A stretch of DNA of 5,341 nucleotides from Caulobacteraceae bacterium (GTDB lineage Bacteria > Pseudomonadota > Alphaproteobacteria > Caulobacterales > Caulobacteraceae): assembly GCA_028291305.1 (NCBI GenBank), contig JAQGII010000052.1, forward strand, positions 1 through 5,341, read 5' to 3'. This document shows, one piece after another, positions 4,699-5,341 of the stretch; position 1 is the first letter of the stretch, and every line of letters begins with the position of its first letter. Below the pieces are notes generated by a model. It had not been told where the DNA came from, did not search any database, and saw only the letters and a program-made list of their open reading frames with translations. Made by a program: the position numbers and the translations under genes.

Positions 4699-5341
4699 AT
4701 GACACACGTACGCCGCCATGGCGGGTTGCAGGCATGTTCGATGGCCGTCCTGGTCGTCGCAGCCGGATTGTTGACCTGCGCGCCCAAGGCCTGGGCGGAC
4801 ACGGCCGCCGCGGAGCCGGTGGCCGACTCGCCGGAAGTGGACCAGATCGTGGTCACCGCGACGGCCAGCCAGGCGACCGTGGTCGCTCCCGTGCGCAGCG
4901 CGCTCACCGCCACCGAGCCGCAGGCGATCATCACCCGCAAATTCATGGAAGAGTCGGCGCCGCGCGTCGGCGACTTCAGCACCATCGCCGCCTTCGCCCC
5001 GTCGATGATTGCCACGCCCCAACCCAACGGCCCCGGCCTGTCGGACGGCGGCAAGATTTCCATGCGCGGCTTTGGCGACGGCCAGTTCAGCATCACCTAC
5101 GACGGGATCGCCTGGGGCGACTCCAACGGCCCCAGCCATCACGGCACGGGCTTCTTCCCCAACTCCACCATCGGCGGCGTGATCATCGATCGGGGCCCCG
5201 GCGGCGCCACCGACCTCGGGCCGTCCAACTTCGGCGGCTCCGTCAACCTGATTTCCCTGCCGCTCGAAAACACCCGGAGCCTGACCCAGGTCCTGACGGC
5301 GGGCTCGTTCAACACCTACCAGGCGGTGACCACGCTGCAGA
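4699..5341 (+). CDS. TonB-dependent outer-membrane receptor, N-terminal part (cut by right window edge)
   Basis: The frame is open from the ATG at 4699 to the window end, giving 214 codons plus one base. A Sec signal peptide covers 1-33 (basic MTHVRRH, hydrophobic AVLVVAAGLL, cleavage likely after AWA). The TonB box is at 48-56 (DQIVVTATA). The plug domain runs from about 60 to 190, with KISMRGFGDGQFSITYDGIA (119-138), then GPSHHGTGFFPNSTIGG (144-160), DRGPG (164-168) and FGGSVNLIS (178-186). The first barrel strands follow. The plug is clearly different from that of the leftward receptor, so the two are not recent duplicates. The His147-His148 pair with FFP lies where plug loops can face ligand; a binding role is inference. 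The gene is divergent from the regulator operon and shares its 414-bp intergenic region, so regulation by that two-component system is likely. An uptake role is expected; the substrate cannot be named. Confidence 0.93.
   Translation, partial: MTHVRRHGGLQACSMAVLVVAAGLLTCAPKAWADTAAAEPVADSPEVDQIVVTATASQATVVAPVRSALTATEPQAIITRKFMEESAPRVGDFSTIAAFAPSMIATPQPNGPGLSDGGKISMRGFGDGQFSITYDGIAWGDSNGPSHHGTGFFPNSTIGGVIIDRGPGGATDLGPSNFGGSVNLISLPLENTRSLTQVLTAGSFNTYQAVTTLQ

Noticed and set aside
4771..4782. Possible lipobox (LLTC at residues 24-27) in the rightward TBDR signal peptide
   Set aside because: Thr at -1 is not a normal lipobox residue, and a good signal peptidase I site (AWA) follows at 31-33.

Overview
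The window is GC-rich DNA (roughly two-thirds G+C by eye) of a type expected from a Gram-negative alphaproteobacterium, plausibly Caulobacteraceae or Sphingomonadales. That placement is inference. It rests on the base composition, Ala/Arg/Gly-rich proteins with Sec signal peptides, two TonB-dependent receptors (TBDRs) within 5.3 kb, and frequent GTG starts. No rRNA, tRNA, CRISPR array, transposase or integrase is visible.

Layout. A leftward gene block reads, in transcription order: an OmpR/PhoB-type response regulator (4284 to 3607), a membrane sensor histidine kinase (3617 to 2166), a secreted YncE/YVTN-type beta-propeller protein (2169 to 1114), then after 138 bp the N-terminal 325 residues of a TBDR whose end lies beyond the left edge (975 to 1). 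Regulator and kinase overlap by 11 nt, and kinase and propeller overlap by 4 nt (GTGA), so these three are very probably one translationally coupled operon. The downstream TBDR may belong to the operon or have its own promoter. A second TBDR, of a different plug subtype, starts at 4699 and runs rightward off the window.

The 414-bp gap between the divergent regulator and second TBDR (4285-4698) is the main non-coding feature. It contains an AT-rich core (45 G/C in the 120 bases 4401-4520) with several dyads and four copies of ATTGT/ACAAT. GC-rich potential hairpins lie on either side, in the presumed leaders of the two divergent genes.

Working model (inference): the kinase detects an envelope signal, the regulator acts at the divergent region, and the regulated products are outer-membrane TonB-dependent uptake systems plus a periplasmic propeller protein. 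The pairing of a YncE-like propeller with TBDRs recalls the neighbouring yncD/yncE genes of E. coli. Here a dedicated two-component system is physically coupled to the propeller gene. No substrate can be assigned from sequence alone.
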